DNA from: Isotricha intestinalis
Lineage: Eukaryota; Ciliophora; Litostomatea; Vestibuliferida; Isotrichidae
Direction of reading: 5' to 3'
NCBI GenBank assembly: GCA_023807065.1
Contig: JAJJLU010000108.1
Location: forward strand, 1-13,593
Length of the DNA stretch: 13,593 bases
Part shown: piece after piece, positions 1-7,866 of the stretch
Position numbering within the stretch: position 1 is the first letter of the stretch
How the letters are laid out: each line of letters opens with the position of its first letter
The notes under the pieces: generated by a model
Databases searched by the model: none
Told to the model about the DNA's origin: nothing
What the model saw: the letters and a program-made list of their open reading frames with translations, nothing else
Translations under genes and position numbers: made by a program

Positions 1-31
1 CCCCAATCCCCAATCCCCAATCCCCATCCCC
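1..31. repeat. Left telomere, C-rich strand (CCCCAAT)n
   Basis: Three perfect CCCCAAT units (1-21) are followed by a 6-nt variant CCCCAT (22-27) and a final CCCC (28-31), which runs directly into unique AT sequence beginning AAAATTT. On the other strand this reads as TTGGGGA-type telomere repeats pointing outward. The proximal variant unit suggests telomerase slippage at the first rounds of addition, or a slightly imprecise junction. Together with the matching right end it shows that the molecule is a full chromosome. Confidence 0.97.
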
Positions 32-35
32 AAAA

Positions 36-125
36 TTTAAAATATATTTTGTTATTATTGTTTTAATATAATAAACAGAGCCACAAATAATTTATTTTTT
101 TTTATTTTAAAATTTATTTTTATGA
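36..125. other. Left telomere-proximal AT-rich spacer, no gene
   Basis: Almost pure A/T sequence with poly-T tracts between the telomere junction and the subtelomeric repeat. No open reading frame or structured element is seen. The segment from about 105 may be a diverged continuation of the repeat that starts at 126. Confidence 0.6.
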
Positions 126-303
126 AGATATATCTTTATTTTTTTGTTTTTTAAACTTTTAATATATATAATTTAAACATTAATTAATTATTATTTAAGA
201 TTTTTGATAAAAAATAAACTCTTTATCTAATTGTTTCTAAAATATTTATTTATTTAAACATAAATCACTAAATAATTATCATCTACCAAATTAATTCAAA
301 TTT
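126..303. repeat. Subtelomeric repeat, left copy
   Basis: This segment resembles 13364-13544 in the same orientation. Shared blocks include AGATATATCTTT, TTTTTGTTTTTTAAACTTTT, AAACTCTTTATCTAATT, TTCTAAAATATTTATTTATT and TTAATTCAAATTT. By eye the copies are clearly homologous but diverged, with scattered substitutions and small indels. Here the repeat continues into CCATCTTAATCTG, whereas the right copy is cut off by the telomere at that point. It also overlaps the decayed coding relic on the minus strand, and the right copy carries the same relic. Confidence 0.85.
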
Positions 304-382
304 CCATCTTAATCTGCTCTAATTAATTATCTATTTTTTCCATAACTTCTCTTTTGTTCTTATTTTTAAATGTTTTCAACTC
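199..382 (-). pseudogene. Decayed coding relic in left subtelomere
   Basis: Read on the minus strand in one unbroken frame, this gives 61 codons of charged, coiled-coil-like protein (for example ELKTFKNKNKREVMEKIDN, then LEQIKMEI) interrupted by four stops: TAA, TGA, TAA and TAG. There is no frameshift between them. The downstream part is repeated in the right subtelomere with the stops in VIYV*INKYFRNN*IKSL conserved. The family is not recognised. It could also be a chance frame in AT-rich DNA, but the lysine/glutamate-rich composition and the homologous second copy favour a dead gene fragment. Confidence 0.35.
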
Positions 383-758
383 TTAATTAATTTTTTATTC
401 TCAATAATATATTCAAAATTTATTTAAAGTGAAATAATTATATATATTTATCTTTTATTCTTTTGAAAATATTAAAAATATTAAAAAATTAAATTTAACT
501 ATAAAACAAATTTTCTTTTTTTAAGATTGATAAATTTTTCAATAATCATATAAGAATTAGTTTGAAAGAGAAAGAAGAAATTATTAATTATGAAATAAGA
601 AAAATATTTTTTATGTTTAAATAAAAAATTTACTTTTATCAAAAAGTAAAGTTTTATTTAAAAGTTTTTTAAAAATTTGAATGTTAATAAAGTCACTTAA
701 TGATATATATTCATAAAATTATTACTAATTTAAATTTTCATTCTCTAGCTTTTTATAT
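383..758. other. AT-rich spacer downstream of pseudokinase gene
   Basis: No intact gene. A plus-strand open stretch at roughly 520-625 has a protein-like composition (SLKEKEEIINYEIRKIF) but no ATG and is too short to call. The 3' end of the minus-strand pseudokinase transcript must lie here. No defined terminator or poly(A) signal could be singled out in the A/T background. Confidence 0.5.
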
Positions 759-1933
759 TCAATTAAAACTTATATTACAATAATCAAAATCTTCATAATT
801 TGTTTTAAATAAATTAGAAAAACTATTACTTAAACTATCTTTTGCTTCTTCATTTAGTAATTCAGGATCAATATATTCATTTTCATTTGAATTTGGAATT
901 ATAGGCATTTTAATTTTCCTATTAGTTAATTCTTTAAAATCAATTCCACTAAAAAAATCATGTTTTTTAATTTTATAAATTCCAATTCTTTTATCCATAT
1001 TCTTATTAAGCATTTTCATTATTAAGTCTTTAGCTAAAACAGAAATTTGAATTTCATCAAAATCAAAATTAGGTTCATTTAAAATAATTTTCTTATATAA
1101 TTTATTTAAATTATCATCAGTAAAAGGAGGAAAACCAAAAATCATTTCATACATTAAAATTCCTAAACACCAAATATCAACACATTTACCATATTTTTTC
1201 CCTTCAATGATTTCAGGAGCTAAATATTCTGAAGTTCCACAAAAAGTAGAAGTACAATCTGAATAAAAAAAAATATCACTTTTACTAAAAGAAAAATCAG
1301 ATAATTTAATATAACCATTTGAATCTAAACTTATAGTTTCTGGAGTTAAAGAACGATAAATTATACTTTTTTTATGTAAATATTCAATGGCTAAAATAAT
1401 TTGAGCCAAATAAATTTTTACAGTTTCTTCATTAAATCTTCCTAAATTTCTTATATGATATAATAAGGTTCCTCCTGGAATAAAATCAGTTATTATATAT
1501 AATTTACGTTCTGTTTGAAATGAAAATTTTAATTTTGTTATAAAAGGATGATCTATTTGTTCTAATATTTTTCTTTGATGTATTATGTGTTCAATATCTT
1601 TTTCGTTTTTTATTTTTGATTTTTTTATTATTTTCATACAATATGATTTTTTTTGGTTTTTTACATATTTGACTTTTATTAATTTGAATATATGAGTTTT
1701 GTCAATATTTTTTTCAAAGATAAAGTCTGAAGGGGAAATTTTTAATGTTTGAAGTTCTGTTTTTTCCTCTATTTTTGAATCTAATTCAATCTAATTAAAT
1801 TAAAAAATAACATACATACATATTTCTCTTTTGATTCGTTAAAATAATTCATATTAAATAATTGCTCATCAAACTTTTTAAATACGTTAATATTATAATC
1901 TTTAGATGCAATCATTTGAAAAAAAATGTTCAT
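759..1933 (-). CDS. AGC-family pseudokinase (two exons)
   Basis: The coding sequence joins exon 1 (1933-1820, 38 codons) and exon 2 (1790-759) across a 29-nt intron, giving 381 residues ending at TGA. The fold is clearly an AGC protein kinase: SPSDF entry motif at 57-61, Y-C-M-K lysine at 91, the HPF motif after helix C, an activation segment TFCGTSEYLAPE at about 220-231, D-I-W-C-L-G in helix F, and a C-terminal tail ending in a hydrophobic motif YEDFDY (370-375) with Asp at the usual phospho-site. Catalytic features are lost. The glycine loop reads NIDKTHIFKLIKV with no glycine, the helix-C Glu is Gln110, the HRD aspartate is Ser185 (YRS), the catalytic-loop Lys and Asn are both Thr (LTPET), and DFG is DFS (203-205). 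The lysine and the DFG aspartate remain. The frame is intact, so it is likely an expressed, non-catalytic scaffold or allosteric partner. Met7 is an alternative start; an in-frame TGA precedes Met1. Confidence 0.88.
1791..1819 (-). other. 29-nt spliceosomal intron
   Basis: On the minus strand the intron starts GTATGTATG and ends TTTAATTAG, and is almost entirely A/T otherwise. It is phase 0: exon 1 ends with TAT and exon 2 begins ATT-GAA-TTA, and the intron itself holds an in-frame TAG. Removing it joins an ATG-initiated exon to the SPSDF start of the kinase domain in frame. A second AG ten bases downstream would break the frame. The size is typical of the very short introns of several ciliates. 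Confidence 0.8.
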
Positions 1934-2044
1934 TGAAATTATTAATTATTTCAAAAAAATTAAATTTGTGTTTAATAATAGTTAATTATTTTTTATATTA
2001 ACTTTTTATTTATAATATATAATTTAGAAATAAAGATATAATAA
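1934..2044. promoter_or_regulatory. Divergent promoter between pseudokinase and LRR genes
   Basis: Only 111 bp separate the two outward-facing start codons, so both 5' UTRs and both core promoters must fit here. The sequence is almost pure A/T with A-rich leaders before each ATG (ATAATAAATGG for the plus gene). No specific factor site can be named. The compact head-to-head arrangement suggests co-regulation, which is an inference. Confidence 0.55.
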
Positions 2045-4210
2045 ATGGATGATGAAAAGGAATATTATAATTACTTTGATGAAGAAATAATGGATTTAGA
2101 TAAACAAAAATTTGTGATTTATATTTTTAGGAATACATTCATTGATGTCTCAGAAAAAAAGTTACCAGAAGGACCTGAAAATTCAAATGATAATTTTGAC
2201 AAACCCATAGAAAGACTTATAAATTTTTTAAAAAAAAATCTTTATTCAGATGAAAACAATGAAAAATATATTAAAATGTTAAATGATTATAACGATCAAC
2301 AAGAAAATGAAGAATCGAAAATTAATTATGATTATTCTTTAAAAAATTATGCAAATATTGTTTTATATATAAAAAAGAATACATTAAACAATGATAAAAT
2401 ATTTATAAATGTATTAGAATTTTGCTTTATAGTGGCTTTTCAATCTTTTTTCAAATTAGAAAAGGAATATACTATAAATTTATTTCTGTTTGATAATTTT
2501 AATAAAATTAGAAAACCTAATTTATTCAAAACTTTAGAAAAAAACGGAATTCCATTAGAATTATTAAAAGATGGTAAATTAAAAGATTATTACAAAAATT
2601 GTCCTGAAACTGACACATTTGATGAAAAAAAAGTTAAGTATAAAATAGATAACAAAGAAATAGAACCATTAGATCTTTTTAAAAATTATTATAAAAAAAC
2701 ATTAGAATCAATTAAAAAAAACGGACCTATTCAAGAACCTAATATAGAATTCTTAGAAAAAATTGAACAATTAGAAGATGATAAATTTTATTTAAAAGGA
2801 ATAATCCCATTAATTTATATCGGACAATATATAAAAATCCAAAAAAATAATTATATTGCTCAAAGTATAAATCCAATGACAAAAGAATTAAAAGATTATT
2901 TAGATAAATCATTAAATTTAATGTATATTTATCCAAAATCATCTTATATTGATTTATTTATAACTTCATTTTTAGTTTACAAAATAGTTAATTCTCCTTT
3001 CATTGGATTAAAAAATAATAAATATAATTTAGATTTCAACCAAGCGTATATTAATATTTCAAATAGTATTATAATAAGTTCTGCGATTAAATTTGATCAA
3101 AGAATTCATACAGTTACGTTTACTCAAAATAAAATAGGAGAAACTGGGATGTTTGAAGCTGCATTAAATTTTTCCTTAAATAAAAAAATAGAAGTTATTG
3201 ATTTTAGTCAAATGAATATAACAACAGAACATCTTCAATATTTTTTAAATGGTTTTGTTACTGATTCAATTGAAAATATTTTAGAATTGAATTTAAGCAA
3301 TAACACTTATTTTAAAAATAATATTGAAACTGGAATCTATCTTGCTAAAATTATTGGAAAATTTAAAAAGTTAAAAACTTTAAATTTAAATAAATGTAAA
3401 TTAAAAAATTCAATAAATCCTATTTTTATTGAATTAGACAACTTATATTCAAAAGGAAATTATGAATTAGAAAATTTATTAATTTCAATGAATGAAATGA
3501 CTCAAAATGCAATATATAGTTTAGGAAAGTTAGTAAGAAATAAAAAATGTCAATTAGTTGTTTTATCATGTGGTTACTCAAATTTCCATAATGATGCAGG
3601 AAGATATTTTTTAAAATCTTTAGCTGAAAATGATATATTACAAGAATTATATCTTTATCAAGCTCAATTAGAAGACAGTGATTATGAAATAATAAAATAT
3701 GTGATAATAAATTCAAAATTAAATATTCTTTCTCTATACAAAAACAATATAAAAAATTTTGATACAATATTAAAATTATTTTCATTAACATCAATATTAA
3801 AAATAGACAAAAATGTAGAACCTCAAAATGTATTATATAGTTTAGATTTATCAGATAATCCAATTAATCAAAAAACAATATTAAATATAGATATAGCATT
3901 ATTAACTTATATATGTAAAAAAACAGGATTATCAATGTTTGATTTAGCACATATAATTCATGGAAACACAAATGAAATAAAAGAAGTTAAAGATGCTGAA
4001 ATTATAGATTCTACACTAAATGCTTCTTCTACTTTTGATACTTCTCAAAATTCTTCAAAGAGTACAAATAATTCATCTAATATTAAATATGTGAGAATAA
4101 TTGAAGAAAGTAATTTTGATGGTACTAAAGTTAACAATTTTGATGAAGAAGAAAATAACCTTTTAAATTATATATATAAAGTTCAGGATCAGTTTAAAAT
4201 GATTTATTAA
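2045..4210 (+). CDS. Leucine-rich-repeat protein, 721 residues
   Basis: A single uninterrupted frame from ATG to TAA. Residues 1 to about 340 form an acidic and lysine-rich, mostly helical N-terminal region with no domain I recognise. From about 352 to 625 there are ribonuclease-inhibitor-like LRRs, visible as VIDFSQMNIT, ILELNLSNN, LKTLNLNKCKLK, LENLLISMNEMT, LQELYLYQAQLE, LNILSLYKNNIK and LYSLDLSDNPI, separated by helical segments of variable length. The tail, around 655-680, is a Ser/Thr/Asn-rich linker (NASSTFDTSQNSSKS) followed by an acidic end. No signal peptide or transmembrane segment is seen, so it is probably a cytosolic protein-interaction scaffold. Its start lies 111 bp from that of the pseudokinase on the opposite strand. 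Similar long LRR proteins are common in ciliates, and no specific function can be assigned. Confidence 0.88.
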   Translation: MDDEKEYYNYFDEEIMDLDKQKFVIYIFRNTFIDVSEKKLPEGPENSNDNFDKPIERLINFLKKNLYSDENNEKYIKMLNDYNDQQENEESKINYDYSLKNYANIVLYIKKNTLNNDKIFINVLEFCFIVAFQSFFKLEKEYTINLFLFDNFNKIRKPNLFKTLEKNGIPLELLKDGKLKDYYKNCPETDTFDEKKVKYKIDNKEIEPLDLFKNYYKKTLESIKKNGPIQEPNIEFLEKIEQLEDDKFYLKGIIPLIYIGQYIKIQKNNYIAQSINPMTKELKDYLDKSLNLMYIYPKSSYIDLFITSFLVYKIVNSPFIGLKNNKYNLDFNQAYINISNSIIISSAIKFDQRIHTVTFTQNKIGETGMFEAALNFSLNKKIEVIDFSQMNITTEHLQYFLNGFVTDSIENILELNLSNNTYFKNNIETGIYLAKIIGKFKKLKTLNLNKCKLKNSINPIFIELDNLYSKGNYELENLLISMNEMTQNAIYSLGKLVRNKKCQLVVLSCGYSNFHNDAGRYFLKSLAENDILQELYLYQAQLEDSDYEIIKYVIINSKLNILSLYKNNIKNFDTILKLFSLTSILKIDKNVEPQNVLYSLDLSDNPINQKTILNIDIALLTYICKKTGLSMFDLAHIIHGNTNEIKEVKDAEIIDSTLNASSTFDTSQNSSKSTNNSSNIKYVRIIEESNFDGTKVNNFDEEENNLLNYIYKVQDQFKMIY

Positions 4211-4274
4211 AAGAAATTATTTTATAATTGTTAAAAGAATATTACAATAAATATTTTGCTGTTTATTAAATATT

Positions 4275-5440
4275 TCATCTTCCATATTTTTTATCAAAAA
4301 AATCTAAATAAATTATAATTCATAGTTTTTTTCTTTTTATATCTATAAATTGTTATATTTTATTTTCTTTTATTATTTTTATTATTTAATTCTTGAAAAA
4401 ATTCAAAAAAAATTTCTCCACATAATTTATATACATTTAAAATATGTTTATTAACATTAACTTTTGAAAAAGAAATTTTAATCCTTAATTTCCAATCTTC
4501 TTTAATATTATCACCATCATCTTCTTCAACAATTATAATTATTTAAAAAATTAAAATTAAATTTATTTTCATCTTCTTTCACATCACATTTTTTTTGTTT
4601 GTTTATTATATCAACTACTTTATTCATTAAATCACTTCATTAATATTTCCATCAATAATAATTTGAATAAATAAATTTTTATAATTTTAATAAAATGGAA
4701 CATATATAGTTTTACTATCAAAATATTTATATTCATTTTTTCATTTGTAATACAAAGAAAAATCCTATCACAATCAATATTAATTTCAACAGCATTATTT
4801 GGATTTTAATGAATTTGTTTATTTATAATTTCTTCTTCTCTTTTTTGATTAACTAATTTTTGTCTTTTTTCAAATTCTTGAATAATTTTCATATAACCGT
4901 TATTAATATAATTTAAAATATCATTTTTGCTATAATCATTAAACCAAGGATGTTTTTCATTATAATATTATAATATTCTGGATTTTCAATAATTTTTTTT
5001 TAGTGAAAATTCATTGGAAATAAGTTTAAATACATTTTAAAAATTTTCAGAAAACTAATCAAATTTTGATTTGCTACTTTCAAAAAAAGCATCTAATTGT
5101 TTTTTAGAATTTACTTTGACTTTATGGAATCAAGACAAAAAGAATATTTTTATTATGAGTGACATTATCTAACATAATATCTGATATTTCTGAAGGCTGA
5201 ATATCTCCAATACCTCATTCATAAATTCTTTTAACATTTTCTTTGAATAAATTGAAATTTTTCAATTAAAGGGAAAAATATTTTTTATTAATATTTTTAT
5301 TCTAAAATATTTTTATAAAAAAATCTTCTCTTGAATTATTAATATGACTAACAAAATAATGTTTATCTCTTCTTGTTCTAGTGATTTTTCCTTTAATAAA
5401 CTTTTCATCAATTTTTTCGTATTTCTTTATATTTCCATTT
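4275..5440 (-). pseudogene. Broken protein-coding gene, family not recognised
   Basis: On the minus strand a protein of roughly 350 residues can be followed through all three frames. Coherent pieces, in order, include KYEKIDEKFIKGKITRTRR, GIGDIQPSEISDIMLDN, QLDAFFESSKSKFD, KMYLNLFPMNFH, EKHPWFNDYSKNDILNY (HPWF at 4941-4952), EINIDCDRIFLC, EYKYFDSKTIYVPFY, NLFIQIIIDGNINEV, and a C-terminal piece DWKLRIKISFSKVNVNKHIL ending at a TAA (4360-4362), possibly extending to about 4275. At least seven in-frame stops (such as TAA at 4806-4808 and 5000-5002) and several frameshifts disable it. One frameshift is explained by a tandem 8-bp duplication, ATTATAAT x2 at 4959-4974. It faces away from eL30, about 110 bp from it, as if the two once shared a divergent promoter. 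HPWF superficially recalls the end of a kinase domain, but no other kinase motif is present. Confidence 0.7.
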
Positions 5441-5550
5441 TATATTTAAATAATTATTGAAAAAACAAAAAATATTTAAAATTTAGAATATAATTTATAA
5501 AATAAAAAAAATAAAATGTTTGAATAATTTTAATTTTTATTTAAATAGAT

Positions 5551-5874
5551 ATGGGGAAAAAACAACAAACTGAAAGTGTAAATTCTAAACTTGCTTTAGT
5601 TATGAAAAGTGGAAAAGCAGTTTTAGGATATAAACAAACATTAAAATCTTTAAGAAAAGGACTTTTAAAAGCAATTTTTGTTGCCCATAATACTCCTTCA
5701 ATTATCAAAGCTGAAGTAAATTATTATTCTGTTCTTTCAAATACTCATATTTATCATTATACTGGAAATAATATTGATTTAGGATCTGCTTGTGGAAAAT
5801 ATCATAGAGTTGCTATTTTAGGTATTTTAGACCCTGGTGATTCTGATATTCTTAATTTATTTGAACAAAAATAA
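5551..5874 (+). CDS. RPL30: 60S ribosomal protein eL30
   Basis: 107 residues, the full length of the eukaryotic/archaeal L30e family. This is a component of the large ribosomal subunit that binds kink-turn RNA. Diagnostic stretches are [19 protein letters not shown] near the N-terminus, the LRKG turn, [20 protein letters not shown], and the highly conserved C-terminal half [19 protein letters not shown] followed by DPGDSDIL. The start [15 protein letters not shown] matches the usual short basic N-terminus, and TAA falls where the family ends, which supports UAA as a stop in this organism. There are no introns in the coding part. It is the only obvious housekeeping gene on the chromosome, and lies between two dead genes that both run on the opposite strand. 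Confidence 0.97.
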   Translation: MGKKQQTESVNSKLALVMKSGKAVLGYKQTLKSLRKGLLKAIFVAHNTPSIIKAEVNYYSVLSNTHIYHYTGNNIDLGSACGKYHRVAILGILDPGDSDILNLFEQK

Positions 5875-5899
5875 ATTTAATCAATAGAAAATAAAATTT

Positions 5900-6800
5900 T
5901 ATGATTTAAATTTTTGATATTTTTTTGGAAAGAAATTTTAAAAGAGATTTATTTCTTATTTTATAAAATATATCACTTTCAAAAAAAATTTCTCATATTT
6001 TCTAAATAATCCATCAATATATTTATTTGGAGATCTAAATGTGAATCTTCTGGATTAAAATGCCTGATTCATTATTTAAATTAGTGTTTTATATATTTGA
6101 TTATTATTTCTTTGAATTTCCATTATAATCAGAATCATAAATAAAATTGATTGAATATTTATTCAATGATTCAAAATTTAAATTGATTATTTAAATATAT
6201 ATTTATGGATATTATATTATTATTTCTTCCTCTAAATTGATTCCATTAGATTCATTAAATTTTTTTTCCTTGATTTTACTAAATTTGTTAAATTAAGAAT
6301 TTTAATCTCATTTGAATTAAAATTTTTGTGAATTCATCATATTCTTTGAATTTTTTAACAATCATTTTTAACGAATTTTTAGTTTTTTTCCATTCATTGC
6401 TTTTTAATTAAATTCAAATTTGCCAAAAGTTATATTTAATCTATTACTATTAGATTTATTTAATAGTTTACTTATATTGATTTAAATCATCATATTTTGT
6501 TTTATTATAGCTTGAATTATTATACAAATAATTTTTGAATTAAAATCTGAAAAATTTGATTATTATACTTATTACAGTTGAAGGTTAATATATCTTTAAT
6601 TTTTCTTCTTCTGTCATTGATTATCTCTCCATTAATCTTTCTCTCTTTTGAGAAGTTAATAATTTCCCTATCTAGTTACTTCCTTTTATGATGCTTGTTA
6701 TTTTGTAGAGGAATTGGACTTTATATTTTTTTTCTTCAAATAAATCTTCTATTTTTGCTTTTTCAAGATATTTTATTTGTCTATACTCTTCTAGTTTCAT
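5900..6800 (-). pseudogene. Second broken coding gene, family not recognised
   Basis: On the minus strand an ATG at 6800 opens 42 codons of plausible protein (MKLEEYRQIKYLEKAKIEDL, then FEEKKYK) that end at TAG (6672-6674). Further pieces follow in shifting frames: IGKLLTSQKRERLMER, NSSYNKTKYDDLNQYK, NRLNITFGKFEFN, IVKKFKEYDEFTKI, EIKILNLTNLVKSRKKN and, near the end at about 5960-6040, RSPNKYIDGLFRKYEKFF. Many stops and frameshifts are needed, so it is not a working gene. The N-terminal helix-rich piece recalls a TPR-like start, but this is only an impression. Boundaries are approximate. Confidence 0.5.
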
Positions 6801-7866
6801 TTTTTTATAAATTTTCAATTAAATTCAAATATAATTTTTTTAAATTAAAAGAATATAATTTTAACATATAATTTATTCAATATTCTTTAATATTCTTTTG
6901 CTATTATTTTAATGGTTTATTTCTTCTCTTATCTCTTTTTTCTTTTCTTTTCTAAAATCATTAATTTAATAAACTATAAGTAACATTTTGAAAAATAGAT
7001 AATTATAAATAAAAAGTAATCATCACTAACTATAAGAGTATATACTGAAAAAATTAACATATATTAATTAATTAACTTTAAAAATATTATAATTTTGAAG
7101 AAGTGATATTAAATGATATCATTAACTTAAACAAATTTTTATAATTTATATCTTATAACTATTTATAATCAATGAAATTCAAATTAAAAATTTGTAATTA
7201 AAATCAAGGTCTAAATAAGAACCAAATAAAATTAAAATTTGTACTGAGTTTTAATAAAAAAAAAAATTAAAATCTATTTCTTTTATTTATTGTATTAAAA
7301 TCAAATAATGATTTTTCATAAAAATAAATATTAGAATGGAGAATTAAAGAAAAATTGATTATTCAATTTGATAAAATTATCTAACATAAAAATTAAATAA
7401 GTATCATATTCTTCTTTTTTTTGATTATTTAATCCAATTAATTTATAATTTTTTAAAAGAACTCACAAGTAAAAAAATAAAAATATAATTTAGATTTAAA
7501 TTCCTAATTTAATTATTAACATAAGATAATGAAATGAATGTATTTGGATAATAATAAAGTAATGAGGAAAAGAAAGTAAATTATAAAATATTATTTCCTC
7601 TTAAATATATATATGGCGAAATTAAAATAAAAAATAAAAAACTGATAAAAATTTTTAAATTTTGAATAAATTAAAGATAAGGAATACTCTCCTAATATAA
7701 AAAGCATAATATACAATTTGGAATTGGTTAACAAAATTAATTATTATTTAAAAATCAGAAAAGATAGAAATAATAAATAAAACCATATTATATAAAAAAA
7801 ATTATAATTAATAATAATATTTTCATATTTAATCAGTTATTCTAAAATAAAAAATTCATATTAAAA
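6801..7866. other. 1-kb intergenic stretch upstream of the non-RD kinase
   Basis: No intact gene, tRNA-like structure or repeat array is seen. The composition is very A/T-rich, with short palindromes such as TGATATTAAATGATATCA near 7105. A decayed coding fragment on the minus strand (7230-7465) is listed separately. The promoter of the plus-strand kinase must lie near the right end; the leader just before its ATG is A-rich (TTCATATTAAAAATGG). Confidence 0.5.
7230..7465 (-). pseudogene. Possible decayed coding fragment
   Basis: From 7450 leftward the minus strand reads NYKLIGLNNQKKEEYDTYL and on to FFFNSPF before a TAA at 7331-7333. After a frameshift it continues YEKSLFDFNTINKRNRF before another stop. 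The residue mix (K, E, D, Y, N with few low-complexity runs) looks protein-like. An open run of about 40 codons can arise by chance in such AT-rich DNA, so this is a weak call. The family is not recognised. Confidence 0.27.

Noticed and set aside
1781..1790. Alternative 3' splice site ten bases downstream (GAATTAG)
   Set aside because: Using it shifts the reading frame relative to exon 1 and would not reach the kinase domain.
2739..2942. Minus-strand open frame of 67 codons inside the LRR gene
   Set aside because: Antisense shadow of the LRR coding sequence; hydrophobic, low-complexity product with no independent support.
3426..3863. Minus-strand open frame of 145 codons inside the LRR gene
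   Set aside because: Antisense shadow of the LRR region, rich in Leu/Ile/His as expected from reverse-reading an AT-rich gene; no motif.
4941..4952. HPWF in the 4275-5440 relic as evidence of a kinase pseudogene
   Set aside because: No glycine loop, VAIK, HRD, DFG or APE equivalent can be found upstream in any frame, so the match is not enough.
5519..5549. Possible 5' UTR intron (GTTTGA...AATAG) just before the eL30 start
   Set aside because: The donor does not match the GTATGT seen in the convincing intron, and no start or frame depends on it.
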